From: Paenibacillus_AA sp045062745
Lineage (GTDB): Bacteria > Bacillota > Bacilli > Paenibacillales > NBRC-103111
Assembly (NCBI RefSeq): GCF_045062745.1
Contig: NZ_JBJGED010000017.1
Span: 62,001 to 126,000 of the forward strand
Length of the DNA stretch: 64,000 nucleotides
Reading direction: 5' to 3'
The position numbers and the translations under genes were made by a program. The notes beneath the pieces are model-generated. The model was not told where the DNA came from, ran no database searches, and saw nothing but the letters and a program-made list of their open reading frames with translations. Shown one piece after another: positions 41,936 to 49,905 of this stretch. Numbering within the stretch: the first letter of the stretch is position 1; each line of letters starts with the position of its first letter.

Positions 41936-43549
41936 TTATTTTTTGTACCGGTCGTACGCGGCCTGATAAATTTGCATAAATTCATCAAGACGCATCTTTT
42001 TGAGCGTGGCGACATAATTATCCCACTCGGAGAACGGCGCTTTGCCGGATACGAATTTGGCGGCCATTTCCGTCACATACGTATTGATGTCGGCGTTCAG
42101 AGCGGCCATCCTCGTATTCTCTTCGGCGGTGTAGTTGAATGTCGGCCACAGCTCGTTCGGCATATATTTCTTGAACTTCTCGGCGGCCTGAATCGATTCG
42201 GGCTGCGATTCGGCGCCCTTGAAAAACTTTTGCTGGACCATATTCGGGTAGCCGCCGCCCGGCCATACGACATATTTCACAAGCGCTTGCTCGAACGTCA
42301 GGCCGTTCGGATTGTTCGTAATTTCTTTCGTATACTGCAAATCGCCGGAGGCGGTTTTCTCGTACGACTTGCCCTCGAAGCCCATGAAAAACATTTTGCT
42401 GCCTTCTTCGCCGTACAGATGGTCCATCCAGCGAACGGTCGCTTCCGGATATTTGTTTTTGTCGGTAATGACGAAGGCGCCCGAATTCGCGAGCGGGGAG
42501 CCGACCGCCGAATAGACTTGATCGCCGTGAGGTCCTTTGAGCGCGCTGGCTCCGATATATCCCGGCTGGTTCATGAGGGTATACGGGCTGGTGGTAATGG
42601 TCGCTCCATATAAGCCTTTCGCGCCGGTGGCATAGAACTGGTTCGCTTGAATCGTAAAAATGTCTTCGGCGATCAGCTTCTCGCTATATAGCTTGTTCAA
42701 ATACTGGAGCATCTCCAAGTATTTCGGATCGGTCGGGATAAACCTCAGCTTGCCGGAGCTGTCCATATCCACATTTGCATGGCGCGTTCCCCGGGTTCCC
42801 AGTCCCCACGCTCCCTTGAAGTAGCTAATGATAGACGGCAGGCCGACCACCTCGAACGGAATTTCATCCGCTTGATTGTTGCCGTTCGGATCTTTTTCTT
42901 TAAACGCCTTCAGCATGTTGTAGAAATCGTCGGTCGTTTCCGGTTCCTTGAGTCCCAGCTTGTCGAGCCATTCTTTGCGGATCCATACTTTGCCGCCGCC
43001 CAGAACGGATGTAAACTGCGGATCGTAAATGGTTGGGAACGAGTAGATGTTGCCGTCCGGCATCGTAAGCCCTTTGCGAACCTCCGGGTACTGATCCAAC
43101 AGCTTTTTCAAGTTCGGCGCATAGTTGTCGATGAGCGTGTTCAGCTTGATGAAAGTGCCCTGCGTACCGTATTTCAGCAAATCCGTCGCCGGGATGCCCG
43201 CCGTGAAGAACGCATCCGGGTAATCGCCGCCGGCCAGCATAATATTTCGTTTCTCCGTCAAGTTGTCGGTGGGAACCATTTCCCACGTGACATGGATGTT
43301 GGATTGCTTCTCATATTCCTGCCAGAGCATGACCTCGTTCCAGTTGGACGCGGTCGTCGGCGCTTTGCCTGCGATCATTTTCAGATTGATCTTCTCGGCT
43401 ACGATCGGCATGCCCGCCTTATTGACACCGGTGTCTTTCGATTGGGGGCTTTCCGTTTTTTTAGTACCTCCGTCGGAGCAGGCCGAGAGAACGGTAAGCG
43501 GGACGATCACGGATAACAGCGCGGCTGTCGTTTTTCTCATTTTCATCAT
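41936..43549 (-). CDS. Extracellular sugar-binding lipoprotein (YtcQ-type)
   Basis: 537 residues. Signal peptide with lipobox LSAC and then the mature family-1 binding protein: EVMLWQEYEKQSNIHVTWEMVP, VWIRKEWLDKLGLKEPETTDDFYNMLKAFKEKDPNGNNQADEIPF, and MQIYQAAYDRYKK at the end. The DPNGNNQADE loop is a calcium-type loop found in such lipoproteins. Several in-frame ATGs (43549, 43546, 43540) follow GGAGGG, and the second has the best spacing. Delivers an oligosaccharide to permeases 44459 and 43581, 31 bases upstream. Confidence 0.92.
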   Translation of the reverse strand: MMKMRKTTAALLSVIVPLTVLSACSDGGTKKTESPQSKDTGVNKAGMPIVAEKINLKMIAGKAPTTASNWNEVMLWQEYEKQSNIHVTWEMVPTDNLTEKRNIMLAGGDYPDAFFTAGIPATDLLKYGTQGTFIKLNTLIDNYAPNLKKLLDQYPEVRKGLTMPDGNIYSFPTIYDPQFTSVLGGGKVWIRKEWLDKLGLKEPETTDDFYNMLKAFKEKDPNGNNQADEIPFEVVGLPSIISYFKGAWGLGTRGTRHANVDMDSSGKLRFIPTDPKYLEMLQYLNKLYSEKLIAEDIFTIQANQFYATGAKGLYGATITTSPYTLMNQPGYIGASALKGPHGDQVYSAVGSPLANSGAFVITDKNKYPEATVRWMDHLYGEEGSKMFFMGFEGKSYEKTASGDLQYTKEITNNPNGLTFEQALVKYVVWPGGGYPNMVQQKFFKGAESQPESIQAAEKFKKYMPNELWPTFNYTAEENTRMAALNADINTYVTEMAAKFVSGKAPFSEWDNYVATLKKMRLDEFMQIYQAAYDRYKK

Positions 43550-43580
43550 AAACCCTCCATATCGTTTCCTCTGAATGAAA

Positions 43581-44465
43581 TCAGCCCTTCACTGCGCCAA
43601 TGACGAGTCCTTTGACGAAATAACGCTGCAGGAACGGATATAACAGCAGGACGGGCAGGTTCGCGATAATCACGACCGCATACTTGATCGATTCCCCTTC
43701 CATGACGCTTTTGGCGAGTGATTCCTCGCTGGTCTCGACCATGTCCTTCAAATTGCTTTGGATCAGGATCTCCCGAAGCACCAGCTGAAGCGGGTATTTG
43801 CTGCGATCGGTCAAATAGATCAAGGCGCTGAAGAACGAGTTCCAATGGGCGACGCTATAAAACAAGGTCATGACCGCTATGATGGGCAAAGATAACGGCA
43901 AAACCATTCGGAGCAAAATTTGAACGTTGGAGCACCCGTCGATTTGCGCCGATTCCTGGATTTCAAGAGGGATGCTCTGCTGGAAAAACGTGCGCATAAT
44001 GATGACGTTCCATATGGCGATGGCATTGGGGATAATGAGTGCCCACATCGTGTTGACCATGCCTAGGCTTTTGACAAGCAAATAGGTCGGAATGAGCCCG
44101 CCGCTGAAAAACATCGTGAACACGAACAGGGCGGTGAAGAAGCCGCGGCCGACGAAATCTTTGCGGGAGAGCGGATAGGCTGCCAAAATCGTCATGATGA
44201 GATTGATCGCCGTCCCGACAACGGTGTAAAGGAGCGTATTCGCATAACCTTGCAAAATGTCGTTGTTTTGGAACACCTTCTCATACCCGCGTAACGTCAA
44301 GCCTTCGGGCCAGAGCCATACTTCTCCGCCGAGAACCTTGGCGGGGTCGCTGATCGAGGCGACCAGCACGAACAGCAGCGGATACAGCACGGCGATCAGG
44401 ACGAGAACGAGCAGCGCATGAATGAGGAAGTCCAACAGCTTGTCGCCGAACGATTCTTTTACCAT
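43581..44465 (-). CDS. Sugar ABC transporter permease (YtcP-type)
   Basis: 294 residues, six transmembrane segments, EAA-loop QESAQIDGCSNVQILLRMVLPLSLP near residue 195 and the YtcP ending FLQRYFVKGLVIGAVKG. Overlaps the end of the LplB-type gene by seven bases, so it is translationally coupled. Second gene of the LplB-YtcP-binding protein-receptor operon. Confidence 0.92.
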   Translation of the reverse strand: MVKESFGDKLLDFLIHALLVLVLIAVLYPLLFVLVASISDPAKVLGGEVWLWPEGLTLRGYEKVFQNNDILQGYANTLLYTVVGTAINLIMTILAAYPLSRKDFVGRGFFTALFVFTMFFSGGLIPTYLLVKSLGMVNTMWALIIPNAIAIWNVIIMRTFFQQSIPLEIQESAQIDGCSNVQILLRMVLPLSLPIIAVMTLFYSVAHWNSFFSALIYLTDRSKYPLQLVLREILIQSNLKDMVETSEESLAKSVMEGESIKYAVVIIANLPVLLLYPFLQRYFVKGLVIGAVKG

Positions 44466-45421
44466 AAGCTCGTTTCACCGGCCTTTCTGGCGATGTAGTT
44501 GACGGTTACGAGCATGATGAAGTTGACGACCGAATTGAAAAGCCCGACGGCGGACGAGAAGCTGTATTGCGCTTCCAAAATCCCACTCCGGTATACGTAC
44601 GTGGCGATGATGTCCGAGCTCTCCATATTCAGGCTGTTCTGCATCAAGAATACTTTTTCGAAGCCGACGCCCAGAATGGAGCCTACATTCATGATTAGGA
44701 GAATGATGATCGTGGGCAAAATGCCCGGCAGGTTAATATGCCAGATTCGTCTGAGCCGGCTGGCGCCGTCGACTTTGGCCGCTTCGTGAAGTTGCGGATC
44801 GATGCCGGTCAGGGCGGCCAAATAAATGATGGAGCTCCACCCCATCTGCTGCCATACGCCGGAGAAGACGTAGATCGTTTTGAACCAGGCCGCCTCCGTC
44901 AGGAACGAAATCGATTCTCCGCCGAACCATCCGATCAGCAGGTTCACGATCCCGTGCTTGGGCGACAAGAAGATGATCAGCATGCCGACGAGCACGACGG
45001 TCGATAAAAAGTGTGGGGCGTATGTGACCGTTTGTACCGTTTTCTTAAACCATTTCGAACGTACTTCGTTAATCAGCAGGGCCAAAACAATCGGTACGGG
45101 AAAGCCGACGATCAGTTCGTAAATGCCGATGCCGAGCGTATTACGGATCAGGCGCCAAAAATAGTAGCTGTCAAAAAACCGCCGGAAGTGGTCGAAGCCG
45201 ACCCACGGACTGCCGCTGATCCCTTTGGAGGCGATAAACTCTTTGAAGGCGATTTGGACCCCGTACATCGGGATGTAGTGAAACAGGATGTAGTAGACGA
45301 CAACAGGCAAAATCAAGACGTATAAGTCCCAGTTCTTCATCAGCGAACGTCCAAGGGGAGAACGCCGGGACAAGGGTGCTGCTGCTGTTGCTGCTGTCGA
45401 TGCCGGAGGAGCTTGCTTCAA
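44459..45421 (-). CDS. Sugar ABC transporter permease (LplB-type)
   Basis: 320 residues. NWDLYVLILPVVVYYILFHYIPMYGVQIAFKEF opens the first helix, six segments in all. EAA-loop LHEAAKVDGASRLRRIWHINLPG near residue 210. A low-complexity Ala/Thr-rich N-terminus of about 25 residues precedes it. The start is a TTG after GGTGA, at 45421. First gene of the operon; a perfect palindrome (45454-45469) and a cre-like site (45484-45497) lie upstream. Confidence 0.92.
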   Translation of the reverse strand: MKQAPPASTAATAAAPLSRRSPLGRSLMKNWDLYVLILPVVVYYILFHYIPMYGVQIAFKEFIASKGISGSPWVGFDHFRRFFDSYYFWRLIRNTLGIGIYELIVGFPVPIVLALLINEVRSKWFKKTVQTVTYAPHFLSTVVLVGMLIIFLSPKHGIVNLLIGWFGGESISFLTEAAWFKTIYVFSGVWQQMGWSSIIYLAALTGIDPQLHEAAKVDGASRLRRIWHINLPGILPTIIILLIMNVGSILGVGFEKVFLMQNSLNMESSDIIATYVYRSGILEAQYSFSSAVGLFNSVVNFIMLVTVNYIARKAGETSLW

Positions 45422-45453
45422 AAGCGGGTCACCGTCCTTCCGTGTAGCTTAAG

Positions 45454-45469
45454 CAAGGGGCCCCTTGCA
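45454..45469. promoter_or_regulatory. Perfect GC-rich palindrome upstream of the LplB-type gene
   Basis: GCAAGGGGCCCCTTGC is a perfect 16-base palindrome, 32 bases upstream of the start codon. It could be an operator or, in RNA, a hairpin without a loop. Meaning unknown. Confidence 0.4.
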
Positions 45470-45483
45470 GCCCTTATCTTATT

Positions 45484-45497
45484 TTAAACCGCTTTCA
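45484..45497. promoter_or_regulatory. cre-like CcpA operator
   Basis: On the minus strand TGAAAGCGGTTTAA matches the cre consensus (TGWNANCGNTNWCA) with a single mismatch. It lies about 65 bases upstream of the transport operon start, a plausible repression site. Confidence 0.55.
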
Positions 45498-45651
45498 TCG
45501 TCCATCGGCAGTTTTTGAGGCGATCGGCTAATCTTTACATCTTGTGCAACTTTCCTTTTTGGCGGCACGTCTAATCGAGTAGAACAAATTGGAAAACGCG
45601 ACCCAGCTTCGACCGCACTGTCTACACCTATACCCGCAGGAGGAATTTAGG

Positions 45652-48312
45652 ATGAAAAAATGGATACTCCCCGCACTGCTGATTCTCGTGCTGCTGGTGG
45701 CGATCATCCCGGCCTTCGCCGCACCGCCCGGCGCCGGTACGAACGGCGCCGCCCCTACGGCATCGGCCAATGAGGTCGAGGTCAACATCTCGCTGCGCGG
45801 ACAGCCGATGGCCGTCGAGCGCGCCCCCTTCCTGGCGGACAACGTGACGCTCGTCCCGCTACGCAGCATCGCCGAGGCGCTGGGCGCCCAGGTCGACTAC
45901 AACGAGAGCGACCACACGATCCAGCTTCGCAAAGACAGCTCGGTGGTCCACCTTACCCTGGGTTCGCTGTCTGCCCAGAAGAACGGCCAGCTCATCACGC
46001 TGGAAGCCGCCCCGCGCCTGTCCGGCGATATTACGATGGTGCCCGTCCGCTTCATCAGCGAGACGTTCGACATGCTCGTCACATGGGACGACGCCACCCG
46101 GACCGTGCATCTGAACGACCTGCAGCAATTGCCGACGGTCGGCTCCCTGGACAATCTGAAGAAGCTCGTGGAGGAAGCGCGCACCTCCATGAACGGGTCG
46201 TACGCCGTCGCAATGACGGATTCGATGGCGGTCTCGAAGGAGGCGGTGAGAGCGCCGCAAGCCGCGGCTGAATCCGGCGCAGGCAGCTCCGCCAATGCAG
46301 CCGACCAGAAGAGCAAGTCCGGCGACTACTCGACGACGAATACGCAAGTCGAAGGCGTCGACGAAGCCGACGTCGTGAAGACGGACGGGACCTATCTGTA
46401 CCAAGTGAACCGGATGTCGAACGAAGTGCTGATCACCCAGGCCTATCCATCTACGGAGATGAAGCTGGTCAGCACATTGAATTATAAGGACCAGAACTTC
46501 AGTCCGACTGAATTGTATGTAGACGACCGATATTTGGTCGTCATCGGCAACGCCTACCAGCCGATCGGGAAACCGACCCCGATGCCGATGCCGATGGAAT
46601 CGAGCTCCAGTTCCAGCAACAGCTCCAACTCCAGCTTAGCCTCGGGTTCGGGCTCGAGCAGCGCCTCGACGGGAGCGGCTGCCCCTGGCAGTGCCCCTGT
46701 CTCCAGCGGCGCCGGCTCCAGCGGATCGACAGGCGCAGCCACATCGTCGATTGCCGCCTTGCCGAGCGCCAAGGTAGTAGCCGACGGCATGATGATCTAC
46801 CCCGGCTATTCCCGCAGCACGCTCAAAGCTTACATCTACGACATCGCGGACAAGGCCAATCCGAAGCAAGTACGCGATCTGGAGCTGGAAGGCTCCTACG
46901 TGTCCTCGCGCAAAATCGGCTCCGCCCTGTACCTTGTGGCGAATCAGTATGTGAACCTGCCTTACGCGGTGAAGCAGCCGGCAGCTATAACAAAGGACGC
47001 CATCGCCGTTCCGCCCACGCCGCCGGAATCGTCCGTCGCCCCTTCCTACCGGGACTCCGCGGTATCGAACGATTTCCGAACGATGGATTACGGCGACATC
47101 CGCTACTTTCCGGGCTCCGTAGAGAGCAACTACATGATCGTAGCCGGCCTGGACCTGAACAATCTGGAGAAAAGCATGAATGTCAGCGCCTACCTGGGCT
47201 CCGGTCAAAACGTGTTTGCGTCGGATCAGAATTTGTACGTCGCTGTCACCAAGTATACTCCGATTCCGACCGACGCCGCTCCGCAGGATTCGACGAGCCC
47301 GATTACGCCTGAGAAGAAACGGCTGATAGCTCCACGAACCGAGCCGAATACGACGGTGTACAAATTCCGGCTCGATCAAGGCAGCACGAAGTACGTAGCC
47401 CAAGGCGACGTGCCTGGCACGGTGCTGAACCAGTTCTCGATGGATGAATACAACCAGCATTTCCGCATCGCCACGACGAAAGGCTACATGTGGGCGAACG
47501 GCGCGGATACGTCGAAGAACAACGTCTATATCCTGAATGAGGCGCTGACGATAACCGGCAAGCTCGAGAATATCGCACCTGGGGAGCGCATCTACTCGAC
47601 CCGCTTCATGGGGAACCGCGCTTATATGGTGACTTTCAAGAACGTCGATCCGCTCTTCGCGCTCGACCTGAGCAACCCGAGCAATCCGACCATTCTGGGC
47701 GCCCTCAAAATTCCGGGCTACAGTGATTACCTGCATCCGTACGATGAGAACCACCTGATCGGCTTCGGGAAAGAAACGGTGGAAACGACCATTAAAGGCG
47801 GAGCCCCCGGAGTCCCGGATCAGACGATGGCTTATTACCTGGGGATGAAAATCTCTCTATTCGACGTCACCGACGTAGCCCATCCGGTAGAGCAATTCAA
47901 GGAAGTGATCGGCGACCGGGGCACGTATTCCGAGCTGCTGAACAACCATAAAGCGCTCCTGTTCTCCAAGGAAAACAATCTGCTTGCGTTTCCGGTGACG
48001 GTCATGACCGTTAAGAACAATACGACGGACCGGAACGGCATGCCCGCCTACGGCCAGTTCGACTTCCAAGGCGCTTATGTGTATAACCTCGATCTGCAAT
48101 CCGGGTTCAAGCTGCGCGCCCGCATCACACATATGACGGAGGACGAACGCCTCAAGTCCGGCAACGGCTACTACAACGGGGCCCATAACGTGGACCGCAT
48201 TCTGTACATCAAGGATACGCTCTATACGTTGTCGCCCGGCATGATCAAGACGAACGACCTGCTTACGCTCAAAGAGAAGGACAGCTTGCCGCTGCCGACT
48301 CCTACGAAGTAA
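45652..48312 (+). CDS. Secreted beta-propeller protein with N-terminal copper-amine-oxidase 'stalk' domain
   Basis: About 886 residues. Signal peptide to around residue 22 (AFA), stalk domain near 40-150 (two copper-amine-oxidase-N-like repeats, VPLRSIAEALGAQVDYNESDHTIQL and VPVRFISETFDMLVTWDDATRTVHL), then a beta-propeller domain (Beta_propel family) that begins with VEGVDEADVVKTDGTYLYQV near 245. A Ser/Gly-rich flexible linker of about 60 residues sits inside the propeller after PTPMPMPME. It is exported, function unknown; stalk domains tether to the wall or membrane. Followed by the single-stalk protein gene. Confidence 0.85.
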   Translation: MKKWILPALLILVLLVAIIPAFAAPPGAGTNGAAPTASANEVEVNISLRGQPMAVERAPFLADNVTLVPLRSIAEALGAQVDYNESDHTIQLRKDSSVVHLTLGSLSAQKNGQLITLEAAPRLSGDITMVPVRFISETFDMLVTWDDATRTVHLNDLQQLPTVGSLDNLKKLVEEARTSMNGSYAVAMTDSMAVSKEAVRAPQAAAESGAGSSANAADQKSKSGDYSTTNTQVEGVDEADVVKTDGTYLYQVNRMSNEVLITQAYPSTEMKLVSTLNYKDQNFSPTELYVDDRYLVVIGNAYQPIGKPTPMPMPMESSSSSSNSSNSSLASGSGSSSASTGAAAPGSAPVSSGAGSSGSTGAATSSIAALPSAKVVADGMMIYPGYSRSTLKAYIYDIADKANPKQVRDLELEGSYVSSRKIGSALYLVANQYVNLPYAVKQPAAITKDAIAVPPTPPESSVAPSYRDSAVSNDFRTMDYGDIRYFPGSVESNYMIVAGLDLNNLEKSMNVSAYLGSGQNVFASDQNLYVAVTKYTPIPTDAAPQDSTSPITPEKKRLIAPRTEPNTTVYKFRLDQGSTKYVAQGDVPGTVLNQFSMDEYNQHFRIATTKGYMWANGADTSKNNVYILNEALTITGKLENIAPGERIYSTRFMGNRAYMVTFKNVDPLFALDLSNPSNPTILGALKIPGYSDYLHPYDENHLIGFGKETVETTIKGGAPGVPDQTMAYYLGMKISLFDVTDVAHPVEQFKEVIGDRGTYSELLNNHKALLFSKENNLLAFPVTVMTVKNNTTDRNGMPAYGQFDFQGAYVYNLDLQSGFKLRARITHMTEDERLKSGNGYYNGAHNVDRILYIKDTLYTLSPGMIKTNDLLTLKEKDSLPLPTPTK

Positions 48313-48319
48313 AGCCAAC

Positions 48320-48354
48320 CAAAGGACTGTCAGGTTTGACTTGGCAGTCCTTTG
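48320..48354 (+). terminator. Hairpin after the beta-propeller gene
   Basis: CAAAGGACTG and CAGTCCTTTG form a 10-base-pair stem eight bases after the stop codon, without a T-run; a weak terminator or RNA stabiliser. Confidence 0.5.
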
Positions 48355-48385
48355 CCATCCCCCTATCGCTAAGGAGTGACTAGCC

Positions 48386-49711
48386 ATGCGAAAAATCTTA
48401 TTCGGCTTCGTGCTCGGCGCCGCGGTATCGTTATCCTCGGTCGCCTACGCTTCCGATTCCATTCAAGCGTTCCTGTACCAAGCCAAGCTGATCATCAATG
48501 GGCAGGAAAAGAACCCGGAGGCAAGCGGCTACCAGATGCTGAACTATGAGGGGCACGCGTATGTTCCGCTCCGCTATGTGGCCGAACAGATGGGCACCGC
48601 GGTAAGCTACGATGATGCGACCAAGTCGATTACTCTCGACGACGGGTTCAATATCGCTGCCTCCTCGCCCGGATACGTGAGAGCCGGACACCTCAAGGTG
48701 ACGCCGGACAACGGACATTCGAAGATTGACGTGCAGGTGTATTTCCCCGGCGTCCCTGAAGCCGACTCCCGCGTATTGGGCTATCCGCAGCGAGGGCCAG
48801 GCATAGAAATTAGCGGCAAGCTCGTCTTCTGGAACGAACAAGGCTTGCAGATGGAGCAAGTCCCATTCAAGACTACACTGATGGACGGCATTCAAATCGC
48901 TCCCCTCCAGCTCACGAGCCAAACCGATTTGTCCGGCTACAAGGCGGTGACCATCACGGATCCGATTCCGGTCCACATCAGCCTCCCTTACCCGCCGGAC
49001 CTCATCATGGGCACCCAGGATGCAGGGAAGCAAATCCGCTTCGGGGTCAAGAACAGCATCGGAAAGCGGGTCGGCGACTTCACCCTGTTCCAAATGTATA
49101 TTAGCTCCACATCGCAGGACTTCTTCGGTCCCGTCGAGGCGACCATCACGTTCTATGGGGAGCAGCAAGAGAAGCTGGGGACCGCCTTGGTCAAGACCCG
49201 ATTGAGTGGGGGGAGCGCGCAGCTGGTCGAAGTATTGGGCCGAGGCGATCTGACCGGCTACAAAACGATGTCGGCCGAGGTCACCAGCATGAAGGCGGAG
49301 CCGAGTTACGCCCGCAAGCTGTTCCTAAACTCCGGCTTGCTCACCGATGCCGCCAAGGGACGTCTAACGCGCATGGAGTTCGGCCTTGGCGCCACCCGGG
49401 CCGAAGTGACGGCCGCCTGGGGCCAAGCGCAAACCACCGGCTCACGCCAGACGCAGTATGAGGGGTGGGGCGACTATCAGATTTACTTCTCCGGACCGAA
49501 TGCGACGGTTGGCGCCATCGGCATAGACGGAGAGAGCATCCGCTTCACAGTCGATGAAGTGAAGCAGCTGCTGGGGCCACCCGAATATGAGGGCACGAGC
49601 TTGGTCGTCGAGGGCTGGGAGTTGAACTACAAGGCCGGAGATTATATGCTGTATATGGAAGCGGATAAGCCGGACGGCACCGTCCGACACCTGACCTACA
49701 AGAAGCAGTAA
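48386..49711 (+). CDS. Secreted stalk-domain (copper amine oxidase N-terminal-like) protein
   Basis: 441 residues. Signal peptide MRKILFGFVLGAAVSLSSVAYA; then a single stalk repeat (YVPLRYVAEQMGTAVSYDDATKSITL) near residues 45-80. The rest has no family that I recognise. The C-terminal part contains a repeated pattern GATRAEVTAAWGQAQTTGSRQTQYEGW and KQLLGPPEYEG that resembles SmpA/BamE-like outer-layer folds (two pairs of 'W/L GxP' turns). GGAGTGA upstream. Follows the propeller gene and precedes a 36-codon membrane peptide gene. Confidence 0.75.
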   Translation: MRKILFGFVLGAAVSLSSVAYASDSIQAFLYQAKLIINGQEKNPEASGYQMLNYEGHAYVPLRYVAEQMGTAVSYDDATKSITLDDGFNIAASSPGYVRAGHLKVTPDNGHSKIDVQVYFPGVPEADSRVLGYPQRGPGIEISGKLVFWNEQGLQMEQVPFKTTLMDGIQIAPLQLTSQTDLSGYKAVTITDPIPVHISLPYPPDLIMGTQDAGKQIRFGVKNSIGKRVGDFTLFQMYISSTSQDFFGPVEATITFYGEQQEKLGTALVKTRLSGGSAQLVEVLGRGDLTGYKTMSAEVTSMKAEPSYARKLFLNSGLLTDAAKGRLTRMEFGLGATRAEVTAAWGQAQTTGSRQTQYEGWGDYQIYFSGPNATVGAIGIDGESIRFTVDEVKQLLGPPEYEGTSLVVEGWELNYKAGDYMLYMEADKPDGTVRHLTYKKQ

Positions 49712-49741
49712 CAGGATGACGGTACAAGGAGCTCGTACACA

Positions 49742-49852
49742 ATGTCAGACAACAACCGGATCTTCCTATACAGGGGCTGCTTGACCGGGTTCCTCATCAT
49801 GATCCCCATCTGGGCGATCGTGTTCTATCTACTATGGCGTTATGTATTCTAA
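49742..49852 (+). CDS. Small membrane protein
   Basis: 36 residues: MSDNNRIFLYRGCLTGF, a hydrophobic helix LIMIPIWAIVFYLLW and RYVF. A good AGGAG lies ten bases upstream, and it lies 30 bases after the stalk-protein gene, just before a perfect terminator. A single-helix peptide of unknown role, too short for automatic gene calls. Confidence 0.6.
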   Translation: MSDNNRIFLYRGCLTGFLIMIPIWAIVFYLLWRYVF

Positions 49853-49858
49853 CGCGCA

Positions 49859-49898
49859 GCAGGGCCGTCTCGTTGGAGACGGCCCTGCCCTGTTTTGT
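49859..49898 (+). terminator. Strong terminator after the propeller/stalk cluster
   Basis: GCAGGGCCGTCTC and GAGACGGCCCTGC form a perfect 13-base-pair stem with loop GTTG, then CCTGTTTTGTCTT. Confidence 0.9.
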
Positions 49899-49905
49899 CT
49901 TGCCT

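Noticed and set aside
46636..47754. A 372-codon minus-strand frame opposite the beta-propeller gene
   Set aside because: Arg/Ile/Val-rich antisense shadow of the secreted propeller protein.
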